DNA from: Tillus elongatus
Taxonomy: Eukaryota > Arthropoda > Insecta > Coleoptera > Cleridae
Direction of reading: 5' to 3'
Assembly: GCA_964006375.1 (NCBI GenBank)
Contig: OZ023265.1
Coordinates: 12,349,295 to 12,413,294 of the forward strand
DNA: 64,000 nt
Positions 39,546 to 52,659 of this stretch are shown piece after piece (position 1 is the stretch's first letter; each line of letters starts with the position of its first letter). The notes under the pieces were generated by a model. The model searched no databases and had not been told where the DNA came from. It worked only from the letters and a program-made list of their open reading frames with translations. Both the position numbers and the translations under genes were made by a program.

Positions 39546-41262
39546 GGCAAGCATAGATGTCATATGGGGAGAAATGGAGGAAGCCTTGACAAGGGTCGCA
39601 GAAGGTGAACTAGGTTATAAATGGAAAACACAGAAACACAATTCGATGACAGCAGAAATCATGGCGCTTTTCGAAGAAAGGAGATGTAAAAATCAAGGAA
39701 ACCCAGAGAGCTACAAACACATCAAAATAATTATCAGGGGGAAAATAAGAGCGGCAAAGAATGACTGGTTAAAGAAGCAATGCGAGGAGATAGAACAACT
39801 ACAAGAGCTGCACGATGAATTTAACATACACAGAAAAATAAAAGAGGCGTCCGGAGTTTACCAGAAGAGACACTTTTGTAATATAGAAAACGAACATGGG
39901 GAAATGGCACAAGATGATCGGCAGCGAAGAGTTATTTGGGAGGAATATATTAACAACCTTTTCGATGATAATAGACCTGATAGAGGTTGCAGAGGACGTC
40001 GACTATGAGCAAAGAAGAAATTGTAAGAGCAATAAATACGTCAAAGAACAGAAAGGCAGTTGGCCCGGACTGCATATCTGCCAAACTACTAAAAATACTA
40101 GACGACAGGGGCATTTCCGTACTGCACAGAATATTTAACAAGATATATAACACGGGGGAGTTCCCTGCTAAATGGATTACATCACATTTTATCCCCCTGC
40201 CAAAAAGAGTAACGCAACGAAGTGCGACGGCCATAGGCTGATCAGTCTAATAAGCTACACGTTAAAGATATTCCTCAAGATTATTCACTACAGAATTTCC
40301 ATAAATGCGAAAGAGGGGTAGGGTCTACACAATTTGGATTTAGAAGGGGACTAGGTACGAGAGAGGCTATAGTTGCAACTCAAGTATTAATCCAGAACTG
40401 CAACGACCAGAGCATGGATGTGATGCTATGCTTCATCGACTACGAGAAAGCGTTTGACAGGGTCCAACACCACAAACTCATTCAAATTTTGAAGAGGATG
40501 GATATAGACCAAAAGGATATCCGCTGCATAGAAAGCCGTTATTGGAACCAAACAGCTGTAGTCAAGGTTGGCAATGAACACTCAGAACCGACAAAGATCC
40601 TTAGAGGGGTCAGACAGGGATGCGTTATCTCTCCACTCCTCTTCAACCTGTAGTCTGAAAGCATCTTTCAGGAGGCGCTCGAAGAACGCAACCTAGGTAT
40701 TAAGGTCAATGGGGTGTGGATGAACAACATATGGTTTGCAGACGACACAGTCCTAATTGCAGACAACATGAAAGACTTGCAGGATCTTCTTAATGCTATA
40801 GACGACAGTAGCAAAAACTTGGGCCTTAATATCAACACCAAAAAGACAAAATTCATGATAGTTTCTCGCAAGCCGGAAGAACATCAAAATGCAAGCCTAA
40901 CACACAACAGATGCCCAGTAGAATGTGTATATAAATTTAAATATTTAGGCACATGGCTGTGTGAAAACTGGACGTCTGAAACGGAGATCAGATGGCGAAT
41001 CGAAATGGCCCGAAACACATTTATGAAATTCATTAAAGTTCTTACCAACACTGATTATGACCTCAACCTAAGAATTAGATTTGTAAAATGTTACATGTGG
41101 TCAGTGTTACTATATGGTGTGGAGGGCTGGACGCTGAAGGTGAATACCATGAATAGACTTGAAGCCTTCGAAATGTGGACATACAGACATATACTAAAAG
41201 TCCCATGGACGGCCAGAAAAACAAACGAGGAGATCCTAGGAACGGTTAAAAGAGAACAGGGA
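39545..41262 (+). mobile_element. RTE-like LINE (family C) reverse transcriptase, interrupting the 338-bp array
   Basis: Frames in order: a linker (39574-40008); IVRAINTSKNRKAVGPDCIS; motif A FIDYEKAFDRVQHHKL; motif B RGVRQGCVISPLLFNL (then a stop at 40651); motif C WFADDTVLIADNM; and a thumb region with SVLLYGVEGWTLKVNTMNRL. The endonuclease is missing. Array sequence resumes at about 41262 (GAATCTGCTCTTTGTCAAG), repeating about 75 bp also present just before 39545. Confidence 0.8.
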
Positions 41263-41525
41263 ATCTGCTCTTTGTCAAGAACCAACTTGCGCCAGAAAAT
41301 GTGGACTCTCAAAAATTATCGACTTCTGTAAGAGGCTGGATTTGATGGGTTAAATATGAAACAATTAGGCAGCCACAAAAGACACAGTATAGAACTGTAT
41401 GGAGTTGCAAGACTGTCCTAAAAGATCTAGGCAGCAACAACTATGTTTCTCTTATCTGGATAAGAGGACATTGTCAGCTTCGTCACCAGTTACCCTGAAT
41501 TAGGCTTGGACAAGAAGCAGAGTAC
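41262..41525 (+). repeat. Last partial unit of the 338-bp array
   Basis: It resumes in the same unit after the RTE-like insert and ends near AAGAAGCAGAGTACTGTAG. Confidence 0.8.
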
Positions 41526-41529
41526 TGTA

Positions 41530-42425
41530 GTGTATTCTAGTAGTATATGTATAAGCAGAATAAACTGTCACTGTCACTACAATAGGAACGCTGAGAAAGA
41601 TTTAAATCTGGGAATGTTTATGTTAAGGTAATAAATTTTAATTTAATAGAATTAACGAACAGGCAACCAAGCAACAAAGGGCAAATACTGGTTTTCTTTC
41701 ATAGACCGTTAGTTTCTTTTGCCATCTATTACATGTATTAGGAACTTTCTGATGCAACTAATTTCTGCCTTCTGGTGGCAAATATCAGAAGTTCGAAACC
41801 ATTTATTTTAGTATTTCCATAGCATATAAATAATAACACATTAGTGTGTTGACATTGTTTTCTGTATAGAAACTGATTTCAGTATTGAAACAATGAGCAA
41901 AAGAAGTAAATGAATTGTGCAAGTGGCCCAGGAAGAAGCTAAGCTACTTTTAGAGAAGCAAGTTACATGTTCATGATTTTACAAAGAACAACAAATTCTT
42001 GTGGTTCTGTTTACGTAAATGACACTTTATGAAACTGTGTCATTTGGTTCCAAGTTTAGTCGCTTGAATCTTTATCACTTAACAATAATCTTCCTTTGCA
42101 TAAAAACCAATGTGTTCAGAATGATGCGGTTTCTTGTAAAATTGTCGATTTCGATATTTATTTTAAAAATGACTCTGAATTCACTGAATTCTGAGTAGGT
42201 TTGGTAACTATCAACTATTAAAATTGGGCATATAATATAAGAGCCGCACATATGTTTGTACATTCAAATGATGCCCAACACACACAAGAAACACGTGCGG
42301 TTTTATTGCTGGAGCGGCACTTATTTACATTGTTTTGTATAAACACCGACACACAGCAGCTTATAAGGAGCAGTTGTTTCACAACGCAGCTACAGAGAGA
42401 GTTATGACCAATTTTTTCTTTTGTT
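41530..42425. other. Unassigned AT-rich sequence
   Basis: No coding region, RNA or recognised repeat seen. Confidence 0.3.
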
Positions 42426-42429
42426 GGAA

Positions 42430-43345
42430 TAGAGTTCACATCTGAGCGTGGGACGGGTGCGGGCGTTTATCCAGAAGGACCGACGGTAAGTCATAGTATT
42501 TCCACGGAGCTCATGCAACGGTCTTTCAGTCCGAAATGTACGCCATCTTGCACTGTGTGCGAGAGAACAAGAGGAGGGGCTACACCAACAAGCAAATCCT
42601 CATAGCCACAGACAGCCAGGCAGCGCTTAAGGCCCTAAGTAGCCCACGGGAAAATTCCAGGCTGGTAAGTGAATGCCGAGACGAGCGACCTGGCCGGGCA
42701 GAATGAGGTCACCTTCATCTGGGTGCCGGGTCACTCGGGGGTCAAAGGCAATGAAGAAGCTGACAGTCTCGCGAAGAGAGGGCCAGCAGAACCATTTATG
42801 GGACCAGAACCCGGTTCTGGGCGTTAAAAAGAGCACTGCCAGGGGATCCATTAAGTCCTGGGTCAGAAACAAACACAAGGTGTACTGGGCAGACTGCCCA
42901 GGGCTCAGACATGGGAAGTCAGTAATTGAGGAACCCAGTTCAAAGAGAGCTGTGGAGCTGCTAAATCTTAGCAGAGGACAGCTCAGTAACATAACAGGTC
43001 TCTTGACGGGACACATGGCCGTCAAGAAACACCTGCATAAAATGGGGCAGTTCGAGGGGGACCTGGCATGCAGACTCTGCGGCGGGAGGGAGGAATCAGC
43101 CCAGCACATCTTGTGCGAGTGTAAAGCTCTGGACCGCAAAAGACAACTGATCTACAGTCCGCCTAGACCGGAGACAGAGCAATATAAAACTTCACCATAC
43201 CAACTGCCGTGCAGACTAGTTCAAGGCACAGTGATTTTGGAATGGGTGGAGTAGAAAAAACAATGCACAATAAGCCAAGGGCTGCGGTGCTATCGGGGCG
43301 GTAAGACGCGGACGAGCTCTAAGGGAGAAAAAAAAAGCTTTGAGG
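42430..43345 (+). mobile_element. LINE family A, 3' part with RNase H and zinc motif
   Basis: RNase H pieces appear first (about 42430-42665). A frame at 42673-43254 follows; shortly before it another frame reads VTFIWVPGHSGVKGNEEADS. The frame then continues NLSRGQLSNITGLLTGHMA to a CxxC-H-C motif (CRLCGGREESAQHILCECKA) and stops at 43252. The GC-rich 3' UTR resembles those at 15175 and 58200. Confidence 0.8.
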
Positions 43346-43349
43346 GGCA

Positions 43350-44076
43350 GTCAACTCGACTGTCGAGTCTGCACAATTTCTATGTGTGTCATCGTCAAAA
43401 GGCAGTCGACTCGGGTTTGCACAAACCGCAGTGTGTGTCATCTCTAATAAATGAGAACCAGATGGGGTTAGTACCTGTCAGCATAACACAATATTGAAAT
43501 AAATGTCATTTTGCGGAAACCAATTGATGCGAAATGTCATAAAAATATATTTCTAAAGATGAAAAGAGAAATTTCTGATAATGTATGTGATTATTATATG
43601 TCTCGAAATATAGTGAGCAGTTTTTAATCATCTGTAGGGAAATCATACTTCATACAGTTAAAATACCTTCATATCTCGATTTCTCATATTCATAAATTCG
43701 CGAGTATTTCTTTATTCGTTAACACCATCCAATTGAGTGTATCTTTTTACCCTTGATCTCATCCGTGAATGCATGGGGGGCAGGCCAGAAAGGAACAAGA
43801 TAAATTTTTCTTGAGAAGGGCACAGATGTTAAACATTCTGGATGCACTTTCTTTTCAATTTACTAAGGCTACCGAAATTACTTTGTTCCTCAGTTGTTTT
43901 TCGATCGCAAAGCTAGTTTTTGTGTTTACAGTCTATTTTCAATTAAATTCGGTATTCATACAGCATGTCGATGAAATTAAAAAGTCACGTTTTAACAATG
44001 AAACAAAACCTTGGAATCATCACTGTTGATCTACTCTAATTTTTTCATTGAACCTTTATTATTTTGGTTCGCGCGC

Positions 44077-44112
<36 letters not shown>

Positions 44113-44240
44113 ATATATATGTATATATATATAAGCATATATAAACAAAGACAAACTATTTGCATCTTTCTAGATGCTTTAGGCTTTCGTCGCTGTTGAT
44201 TAGAGGATTCCTGTCAGAAAATTGTAGGGTATCGGTTTTA
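43350..44240. other. Unassigned sequence with (GT)n
   Basis: It contains two related stretches with CAGTCGACTCG or CAGTCAACTCG (43345-43440) and (GT)n at 44078-44111. No gene seen. Confidence 0.4.
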
Positions 44241-44257
44241 GAGGTGTTCCGCTGCTT

Positions 44258-45000
44258 TTGATTGAGGATAATTTACAGTCTAGAAGGCAGTGCACAAAAA
44301 TTTACGACAGCTGCAGCGATTTTGAGGTAGTTGAATTTGGCGTTCCTCAGGGTACTGTCCTGGGCCCGTTGTTATTTAATTTATATATCAATGATCTATT
44401 TAATGTGCACACAGCTGGTAAAGTCATTGGTTTTGTAGATGATACTGCAATTCTATATGAAGATTGTTCTTGGCAACAGCTAAAGACCAAAATTGAAGAT
44501 GACTGAATATTAGGGGTGGATTGAGGCCAGTGGGCTAACTATTAACACGAAGAAGACGAAGTATGTTGCATTTGCGTCCTATAAGCCACACTTGCCGTCA
44601 TTTAATACACTGCAAATAGTTTGTAACAACCAGTATATCCAAATTGGGGCGGCACAAAAGGTTAGGTATGGGATCATCACAAATCAACATCTGCATTGGG
44701 ATGAGCATATTGGTGTGGTTGTTAAATAGTTGAGGACTATTTTGTTTAAGTTTAAATACCTGAAAACCTTTCTAACAACGACGTGTCTTAGAATAGTCTA
44801 TTCGGCATTAGTTGAACCCCTTCTTACATACGGGATTGTTGTTTTAGGGTGCTGTGTCGAGTTGTCACCTGAAAAAATTGGATATAATTCAATGTTGGTT
44901 CCTGAAACTAATATATAATAAGTGCTGCACTTACCCATCTGAAGCAGGAGGATTGTTCTTCCACATAAGGCCCAATAAGGCTCACGGACCACTAAATGGC
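44258..45000 (+). mobile_element. LINE family D reverse transcriptase fragment
   Basis: Motif B VPQGTVLGPLLFNLYINDLF and motif C GFVDDTAILY are in one frame (44258-44506). After frameshifts comes LRIVYSALVEPLLTYGIVVLG (44780-44850). It is a CR1/Jockey-type reverse transcriptase, clearly decayed. Confidence 0.75.
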
Positions 45001-46080
45001 CAAGAAACTATATGGACTGATGACTACTTATCACCGGGACCTGGTTGGAACCAATTACGGTGTTGACTGGCCGCCGGACGAAGAAGTGATCTTTGGTGTG
45101 ACGACAGCATAACCATCTATTATGCTGTGCCTGACTACCACTCACGGTTCCTCCGGTCTGACCGTACTGGACGTTGGATGACATGGAAGCTATCAAGTCT
45201 CTTGAGATCTCTCCCAGCTGCTTCGCTTAGTTGGGGACGCTCGATGACAACTGTCACAGGGATACCAATGTTGTACGCCTCTGCTGGCTGTTTTTGCCAA
45301 CTGTTACAGGAGTGCCAATGTTGTCCCTGCACCTCTGGTTTTCAGGATGGGAATGTACAGGGTCGGACTTGGGGATATTGAGCGTGGGGATCAAACAATA
45401 TTAGAATACAACAATTCCATTAGAGGCACAATACTGTGCCAACAAGTCCGCCTGAAGGCAGGCATTGCCATAATATGCAATAGAGAATAGCGCAAGGTGC
45501 CAACTCCGATGTTGTGACTCAACAGCAGCTTCCATGCACACACAATAGAGCCAAAAAGAAGCTGTTACTCCCCTGGCCTCCACAGCAGCTTCCATGCACT
45601 CACAATACAGCAAGAAAGAAGCTGTTACTCCCCTGGCTAACCACGACGGGCATTGAATTACCTCACACAGTAGCCACCATCGCTTCAGTCCCGCCGGGAC
45701 TTGCGGTAAGATGTAAAGCAGGACACACAGACCGGTTTTGTCCTGCTTATGGACTTTTCAGTATACCACATCGGCACATGGGGTGTGACATGTTGCTTAT
45801 TTAGGACTAGGCTGAGGAATTAGCAATATAAGGTCAGAGTGCCCACTTGCCTGGAAAACAGGGAAGAAAACGGGGCAAGTAAGGGAATTTGTGGAAGAAA
45901 AATGTTTGTCAAGGGAATCAGGGAAAAATTGTGAAAATTGGCTGAGATTCAGGGAATTTTTATCCTTGTCAGGGAAAAATTATTTGTCTCTGTTTTATTA
46001 TAAACAATTGAAACTTTCAAAGCAGAACTCGCATTCAAAGATAATTTTTGATCTTTGAGGGTCTTTTTCCAAAACCTGAT
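45001..46080. other. Unassigned sequence with a 60-bp tandem duplication
   Basis: CAGCAGCTTCCATGCAC...GCTGTTACTCCCCTGG occurs twice, at about 45523 and 45583. No gene is recognised. Confidence 0.4.
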
Positions 46081-46082
46081 AA

Positions 46083-46406
46083 TTTCTTTAGTTTATGAAA
46101 AGTCTGGACGCAGCAAGTGCGTTATGGTAGTGAATTTTCATAGAAATGATCAGGCACCAAATATTTTTTCTTTTAACATATAAATATAAATTTTGGTATA
46201 TAGTGTCCTTTTAACATCGCAAACTTATGTACCAAATTTGGTTACCACAGCTTTTCTATTTTTTGAGATAAAATTTTTTTCGAAAGAAAACCCAAAATTT
46301 TCCCGGAAAACCCTGGTTCGATTTTCCTGGCTAACGAACTTATTCAAGCCACTTACAAAAGCAAGTTACATGCTAAATTTTATCGTTTATTTTTTGAGTT
46401 ATTGGT

Positions 46407-46505
<99 letters not shown>

Positions 46506-46640
46506 CCATATAAAAATTGAAACTGACTCCGGATATAGGTGCTAGCGGTCCTAGATCACACTCATTTGAAGAAATTTTTTCAAAATTCAAGTCGGGATCT
46601 CCCCATTAGTGGATTTTTTAAAAGAAAATTTACTAAAAAC
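46083..46640 (+). repeat. TA-carrying interspersed repeat, fullest copy
   Basis: It starts TCTGGACGCAGCAAGTGCGT, has GATTTTCCTGGCTAACGAAC and TTTTGAGTTATTGGTGTGATA, then (TA)n (46410-46504), then AAATTGAAACTGACTCCGG, and ends near ATTTACTAAAAAC. It is the best single view of the family layout. Confidence 0.7.
46410..46504. repeat. (AT)n microsatellite
   Basis: Internal (TA)n of the interspersed repeat. Confidence 0.95.
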
Positions 46641-47660
46641 AATGTGTTTGACTTTTGTGCAATTCTGAACCATTTATTTAAATGGTTTCTTTTTTCGCAA
46701 AACCGCAATTGTTTTTTTTTTAATATGCAGTAATTGCTCGCTTTGTGTTTGGAATCGGGACGCGTATTTACTGCCATGAGGCGATGATCTACTGTATTCT
46801 GTAGTAGTGTGTTACACGTTTTGGGGGTAGATTGTAGAAGATCAAAGTCAGAGAAATAGGTTTTGGCACTCCAGGGAAATCCGGGAAAAGTCAGGGGAAT
46901 TGATATGCTGTTTTAATGGGAACCCTGACGGTGGGGTTTTATTTTTTGTGGGATACTCGTTCATGAAATTTTTGAAACACGTAAATTTAATGCTGTCTTT
47001 CTGCATTCTGATTTTTTTACTTTATTTTTGTGTCCATACTGTTGTAAGTTTTCATTTCAGGTGTACATCTTTTTGCTAAATCTTTGAATTAGCAAAGACA
47101 TTTTATAAGTTATTTTAAAGGTTAAAAAGGGAAATGTTGACTAAAACATGTTTCAATTTAATTGGTTTTTACTTTTTTTTTTTAGAAATAGTCGTGGTTC
47201 TCCCTAACAACTTTTAGAAGATAGTCCAGTAATGATATTGCATTTAACAATCGATACTGAAAGAGTTTGAGACCGTTGATGTAATTAATAATAATAATAA
47301 TTAAGTGTAAAGTTTGGACACATGACATACATCATAATGTATCACATTAGTTGTAAGTTTATATTTATGTTGTAATCCTTTTATGCTAACCTTGTTGGCA
47401 TTATGTAAAGGCTGTGGAGTTGAATAAAATACTGCAAATATCAATGTTACTTTATTATTAGAGCGATGAATCAAATATATGCAGACATGTTGGTAAAACT
47501 GGTCATAGTATATTTACAGGAAGATGAAAATGAACAAATTTATTGTGACATTTCGAAACATTTCTCACATTTAATATTTGGACCTATACAGGTGTTTTAA
47601 AAATGATGGTCTTTCTTACAGTTGCACATTCATTACCAGAAAATGTTTTTTATCATATAT
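46641..47660. other. Unassigned AT-rich sequence
   Basis: No gene or recognised repeat seen. Confidence 0.3.
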
Positions 47661-47666
47661 CAGTGG

Positions 47667-48330
47667 CGGCTCGTGATTTCGAGAGTGGGTGAAGCAGAAT
47701 CTCCGTGGCTCCAATAGGAGGGCGAAGGGGGCCGCAGCCCCCCTTGGCGCCGTAGACGAAATTTGTTTTTATTTTCAAGGTCACACGTTCTTCTGTCACT
47801 TCAAAATTTAAATGAAAAATTCATTTGTACAAGACTTTCACCAAGGTATAATTTTCGGAATAATGACCACGAATACTGGATGAGAGGACATAAATAAATA
47901 AATTTATTATTTACATTATTTTGTTCACACTGTACCCACATGCTACGGTAATGTAAGACTATTATTAAAATCTGTTTCTAGTGGAACGCACTACAAGCAT
48001 TTTTTCCGAATTCGAGGCGCTTATCTTTTATTATAACTTGAAATTTTATGTAAGGCTAGATGCATTCTCACAACAATTCGAACCGTAGACCGGTCTCACT
48101 CTCATTAGAGTACGGCATACTAATTGTAGCGGAAATACACCTATAAAGTAATACGGCTATATTAGCCAGCCTTTCAACACTAAGTGGGAGTGGGGGTGCC
48201 GCCACCTAGTTGCGGAACCAAGTAGTATGTTGTCACGCCAGCTCCAAATAACACAGTGTTTAAAAATAGAGACTGTATACAACCAACTAACAATTTAGTA
48301 AATTGTCAGCCCTGGCCCATTTCTACCCTA
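47667..48330. mobile_element. Possible hAT end
   Basis: CAGTGGCGGCTCGTGATTTC at 47667 is nearly the same as the left end of the hAT at 17921. No matching right end or target duplication was found, so extent and identity are uncertain. Confidence 0.4.
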
Positions 48331-48331
48331 A

Positions 48332-48615
<284 letters not shown>

Positions 48616-48619
48616 CGGA

Positions 48620-51010
48620 AAGATTTCTTTAATGTGAGATATACTTTGTTATCGGGTTGAACCGCGTCCAGAATTTATTAAAACTCAAATATTTAAGGAC
48701 ATGAACTCTAAGGCCTCAATCTGCCTACTCCCCAAATCTCGCTGGAGATCGTCTCAAAGGTCTCAGTGTGTTCAGCCCTAGGCCTAAGAGAGATCTGGTA
48801 GTTCGATGCAAGTCTTGTATTGTATGTATCGTTTCGTCTACCTTGTTCGTTATCAGCGAAAGTAGTCAGATCACGGTCAGGGGCTTTAGTCACGGTACTT
48901 AAAGGATTAAGAGGATAATGGGGGAATGAAATTTTCTATTAAATTTATTGGCTTTTTGTGTGTTTGTAATGAAGATATAATAGGTTTCCAAGTAATTGGA
49001 AGACGAAGACCATCATCTTTCTTATTTAAACAATCGGAACGTTTTTCGATCTCGATTGCTTCGCGGATAATTCTGGTTTTGAGGTTATAAACTGGGGCTG
49101 TTGTTTTGGCATTGTCGAAGTCTATTTTGTGTCCTGTATGAATATGATGCATGGCCACTGCCAATGAGGGGTCGGATTTTCTAACTGCGTGGATGTGTTC
49201 ATGTCAAGGGTTTCAGATAGAGTTATATTAGTAAATAAGGAAACTATATCAAAGCTAACTAGGATGTCGTTTTGAGAAATTGTGTTGTTTTGAAGAAGGT
49301 CAATGAAATGTGTGGAGTTTTTGACATACGATATAGCATTTTCTACTAATGGTTGAGGAGTTTTGGCTAGACACTTTGCAAGTTTTTGTGTGGGTGAACG
49401 GTGGGTACTTACGATAGGGCGAAGGGGAATATCAGGCTTATGGATTTTTGGGAGACCGTATTTTACAGCGATGCGAGATGGCTTTTCGCGTGTATTAGTT
49501 CTTTTTTGAGGTCAGGACTGAGTTGGGAGTTGTTGATAATAATTTTGGTTTTCTTTTCAAGATAAATTGTAGGGCCGTTAGGGATTTGTTTGTAGTCTGT
49601 GGTGTTTAGTAAATTGTCCATCTTTTGTATGTAGTCAGTTTTGTCATGGTTGTCTTTGTCTGCTGGTAGGATTATAATTTCTGTGTTTCGGTTTAGGTCT
49701 CTGATTGACTGTCGTTCGTGAGAAGAAAGGTTGGAAGGTGGAGGTTTCGCAGAACGTAATATCCTGGCCATGTCCTGTCTCGTAATTTCAGACTCTTCAG
49801 TCGGTAGGTGTGTCATAGCATCTTCTGATTGAGAAATTATCTTTTCTATTGGGATGAATTTAGGGGTTGGTGCACAATTAAAACCTTTGGATAGGACTTT
49901 GATGGCGACGTCACTTATGTTGGAATTTAAGAGGTTGTGAACTACTGTAGTAGGAGTGCCTTTATATGAGTGATGTTTGAGATTCTTGTTGTCTAGAAGA
50001 TGCTGTAATTTTCTTTTCTGTACGTCCGTCATTTGTTGTGTAACATGTTCTGCTTTACTTTGTGAGAGTCTGTCTAGAGTGTCCCAAAGTGTAGAGTGTA
50101 TTTTGAATGTGTGTATTTTTATATATGTGTCGTAAAGCAGTGTGTTGGTTGTGTTAAGGTGTTGTCTTATCTCGTGAATGGAATTTCTATGGGGAGCAAA
50201 GCCTGTTCGTTTTAAAATTTTCGAGGTGGTATGTGATTTGGTGTGGTGTTTAAGTTGAAAAGATTTTGGGAACACATTATGATCACGGCAGGCTTTTAGA
50301 AAGGTGAGGTCACAAAGGAGACGGGATTTGCCGTGAGAAGTTTGTTGAAAGTTTTGGTATGAGATCAAAGTCCTCCCCGTAGAGGCGAATTAAATGTTCG
50401 GAAAGATTTCCGCGGTCTTTATTTATTTATTTATTTAAATATACATTACTCAACGGGTTATCCTCAAATAAAGAGTAAGCTAGTGCACAAAAGAAAATCA
50501 TACATCAATAATATACACAGTTATAACAAATAACAAGCAAATACATACAATACAAAACAATACAACACAATCTAGTACAGTACAATACAAAAGAATACAT
50601 TTCTCTATGGGCGAGGAAATTAGGAACAGTCCGCACACTCACAAGTTGCATTACATGAGAGAAACAGCGGTCTTTAGTTCTGCCTTGCTGCAATTTAGAA
50701 TATGGAGCGGTGCACCATATTGTAGGTGGTACACATTCTTACTATAGGTGAGTTCTGTCTTATTACATTAGTGTTAATTTTTTATATATTTAATGTGAGA
50801 TATAATTGGTTCTCGGGTTGAACCGCGTCAGAATTTATTAAAACTTGACGTTTCTGCCCCTGTTTTGGAGCCATTTTTAAGAGGTAAAGGAAATATGTAA
50901 GGACACTCTAAGGCCTCAATCTGCCTACTACTTAGAGCGGTGGCGAAATGTGGGTTGGGTTGTTTTAGCTCGATTACGGGGCCTCAATCTGCCTACTGTC
51001 AGATCTCTAC
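48620..51010 (-). mobile_element. Penelope-like element copy 3 with flanking direct repeats
   Basis: The minus strand carries an N-terminal region (50368-49463) with FPKSFQLKHHTKSH and ILPADKDNHDKTDYIQKMDN. A frameshift leads to SFDIVSLFTNITLSETL (motif A). An internal deletion then joins to the GIY-YIG tail (HHIHTGHKIDFDNAKTTAPV, REAIEIEKRSDCLNKKDDGL; 49164-48907). The catalytic YxDD region is missing. Direct repeats of TTTAATGTGAGATATA...GGTTGAACCGCGTC lie at both ends (about 48638 and 50787), like Penelope pseudo-LTRs. Confidence 0.8.
50838..50892 (-). ncRNA. Hammerhead relic in Penelope copy 3
   Basis: The minus strand reads GGCTCCAAAACAGGGGCAG then GAAACGTCAAG. The GAAACGTC side and a partly paired stem II survive, but the CTGANGA side has become TTAAAAA. 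It is probably inactive. Confidence 0.4.
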
Positions 51011-51019
51011 ATATTCTCA

Positions 51020-51470
51020 GTTGCTTAATTTATGAAAAAATCCCTATTAAATCACCTAATTACTTATTCTATAACTAGGAGATCAATAAGCTGAGGCCAG
51101 ATGACAGTTCCATGTGGGGCCTTCAATCTTTCACAACACATTTCATACATGGGCCCACTAATATACATGAGATTCCAAAACACTGCACAAAGAGTTCATT
51201 CCAAAATTTCATAGGTTCTTTCAGGAAGTGGTATAAGATAAACAGGGATCAATTTAGCAAAAAATATTTTAAGCTTGAACTTTCTTATTTTTAAAATTTT
51301 TATTGCTTTGTTTTTTTTTTCTTTACTTTTCCTTTCACTTGTTTTTGTATTTTATTTTCTCTTGTAACGTTAAGCTCGCAAGCAGTTGGTAAATTTTGTC
51401 GTCTGTTGCACATAAGAAAATAATAAATTAAAGCTATAATACGATCATGGATATATAATTAAAATTAAAG
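51020..51470. other. Unassigned AT-rich sequence
   Basis: No supported gene. An open frame at 51112-51294 has no recognisable domain. Confidence 0.3.
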
Positions 51471-51472
51471 TC

Positions 51473-51783
51473 TGGACGCAGCAAGTGCGTTACGGTAGTG
51501 AATTTTCATTAAAATGTTTTAAATTATGTGTTTTTATTTTATTAAGAAAGCAGGCATCAAATTTCGTTACCAGTATGACCTATATAGTAGAAATAATGTA
51601 ATATATCATCAAGATAACTTTATTGTTTAAAAATGTACAACAATTTTTCGAAAATAAACTTAAAATGTTCCAGAAAAAACTAGTTTCCTGGCCAACGAAC
51701 CTTATAGGTTAATAGCAAATTGAGCGACTCAAATTTGAAGCATTTAATACAAAAACGCTACCATAACGCACTTGCTGCGTCCC
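51473..51783. mobile_element. 311-bp element with about 25-bp terminal inverted repeats (unnamed family)
   Basis: It starts GGACGCAGCAAGTGCGTTA and ends with the inverse, TAACGCACTTGCTGCGTCC. Related full-length copies form the outer arms of the palindrome (26896-27192 and 28837-29152), and single ends start the TA-carrying repeat at 46083. No coding region. No clear target duplication. Confidence 0.65.
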
Positions 51784-52300
51784 GAATTTCTTTTCTTACA
51801 AACATGCATTATCATCGTCGAAATTCGATACATTAAAGGTTAGCTCAGAACTGTCTCGGACCGGGCAAATTCGACTATCTAATTAAAACAAAGCGTTGTT
51901 TAATCTATTTGAACTGAGCAGATTTTAATAAAAAAATTCGCTACCATAACGCACTTTCTACGTCCCGAATTTCTTTTCTTACAAACATGCATTATAATTT
52001 CGTCATCGAAATTCGATACATTAAAGGTCAGCTCAAAACTGGTACAGACCAGGGGAATCCGACTATCTAATTAAAAAAAGCATTGTTTAATCTATTTTAA
52101 CTGAGCAGATTTAAATAAAAATTCGCTACCATAACGCACTTGCTGCGCTCGAAATTTCTTTTCTTACAAACATGCATTCAAGTTACGTGGTCGAAATTCG
52201 ATACATTAAAGGTCAGCTCAGAACTGGCACGGACCGAAGTAATCCGACTATCTGATTAAAACAAAGCATTGTTTAATCTATTTGAACTAAGCAGATTTTA
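51760..52300. repeat. 182-bp tandem repeat, about 3 copies
   Basis: AATTTCTTTTCTTACAAACA recurs at about 51786, 51968 and 52151. Each unit also carries a CTACCATAACGCACTT end of the 311-bp family, so the array grew from the right flank of that element. Confidence 0.8.
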
Positions 52301-52402
52301 CTGCCTAACGAACCTGTTCAAGCCACTTGCAAAAGGAACGTTTTCACCAAATTTGAACGTAATCGGAGCATTACTTTTCGAGTTCTCGGTGTGACACAAA
52401 TA

Positions 52403-52616
<214 letters not shown>

Positions 52617-52659
52617 CTGATGTCCTCATTGTGATTTTTTTAAAGAAAATTCACTAAAA

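Noticed and set aside
42075..42439. Minus-strand frames between the 338-bp array and LINE A
   Set aside because: Short, no domain, no splice signals and no repeat support.
45127..45381. Cys-rich 84-codon frame
   Set aside because: No recognisable cysteine pattern or splice context; probably chance.
47667..48330. Complete hAT element
   Set aside because: Only one CAGTGGCGGCTCG end was found; without a second end or an 8-bp duplication it is kept only as a possible end.
48708..48893. GAAACG-containing segment in the Penelope copy 3 3' region as another hammerhead
   Set aside because: The minus strand has CTGATAACG and GACGAAACGATAC, but the core A/G residues and stem II pairing are not convincing.
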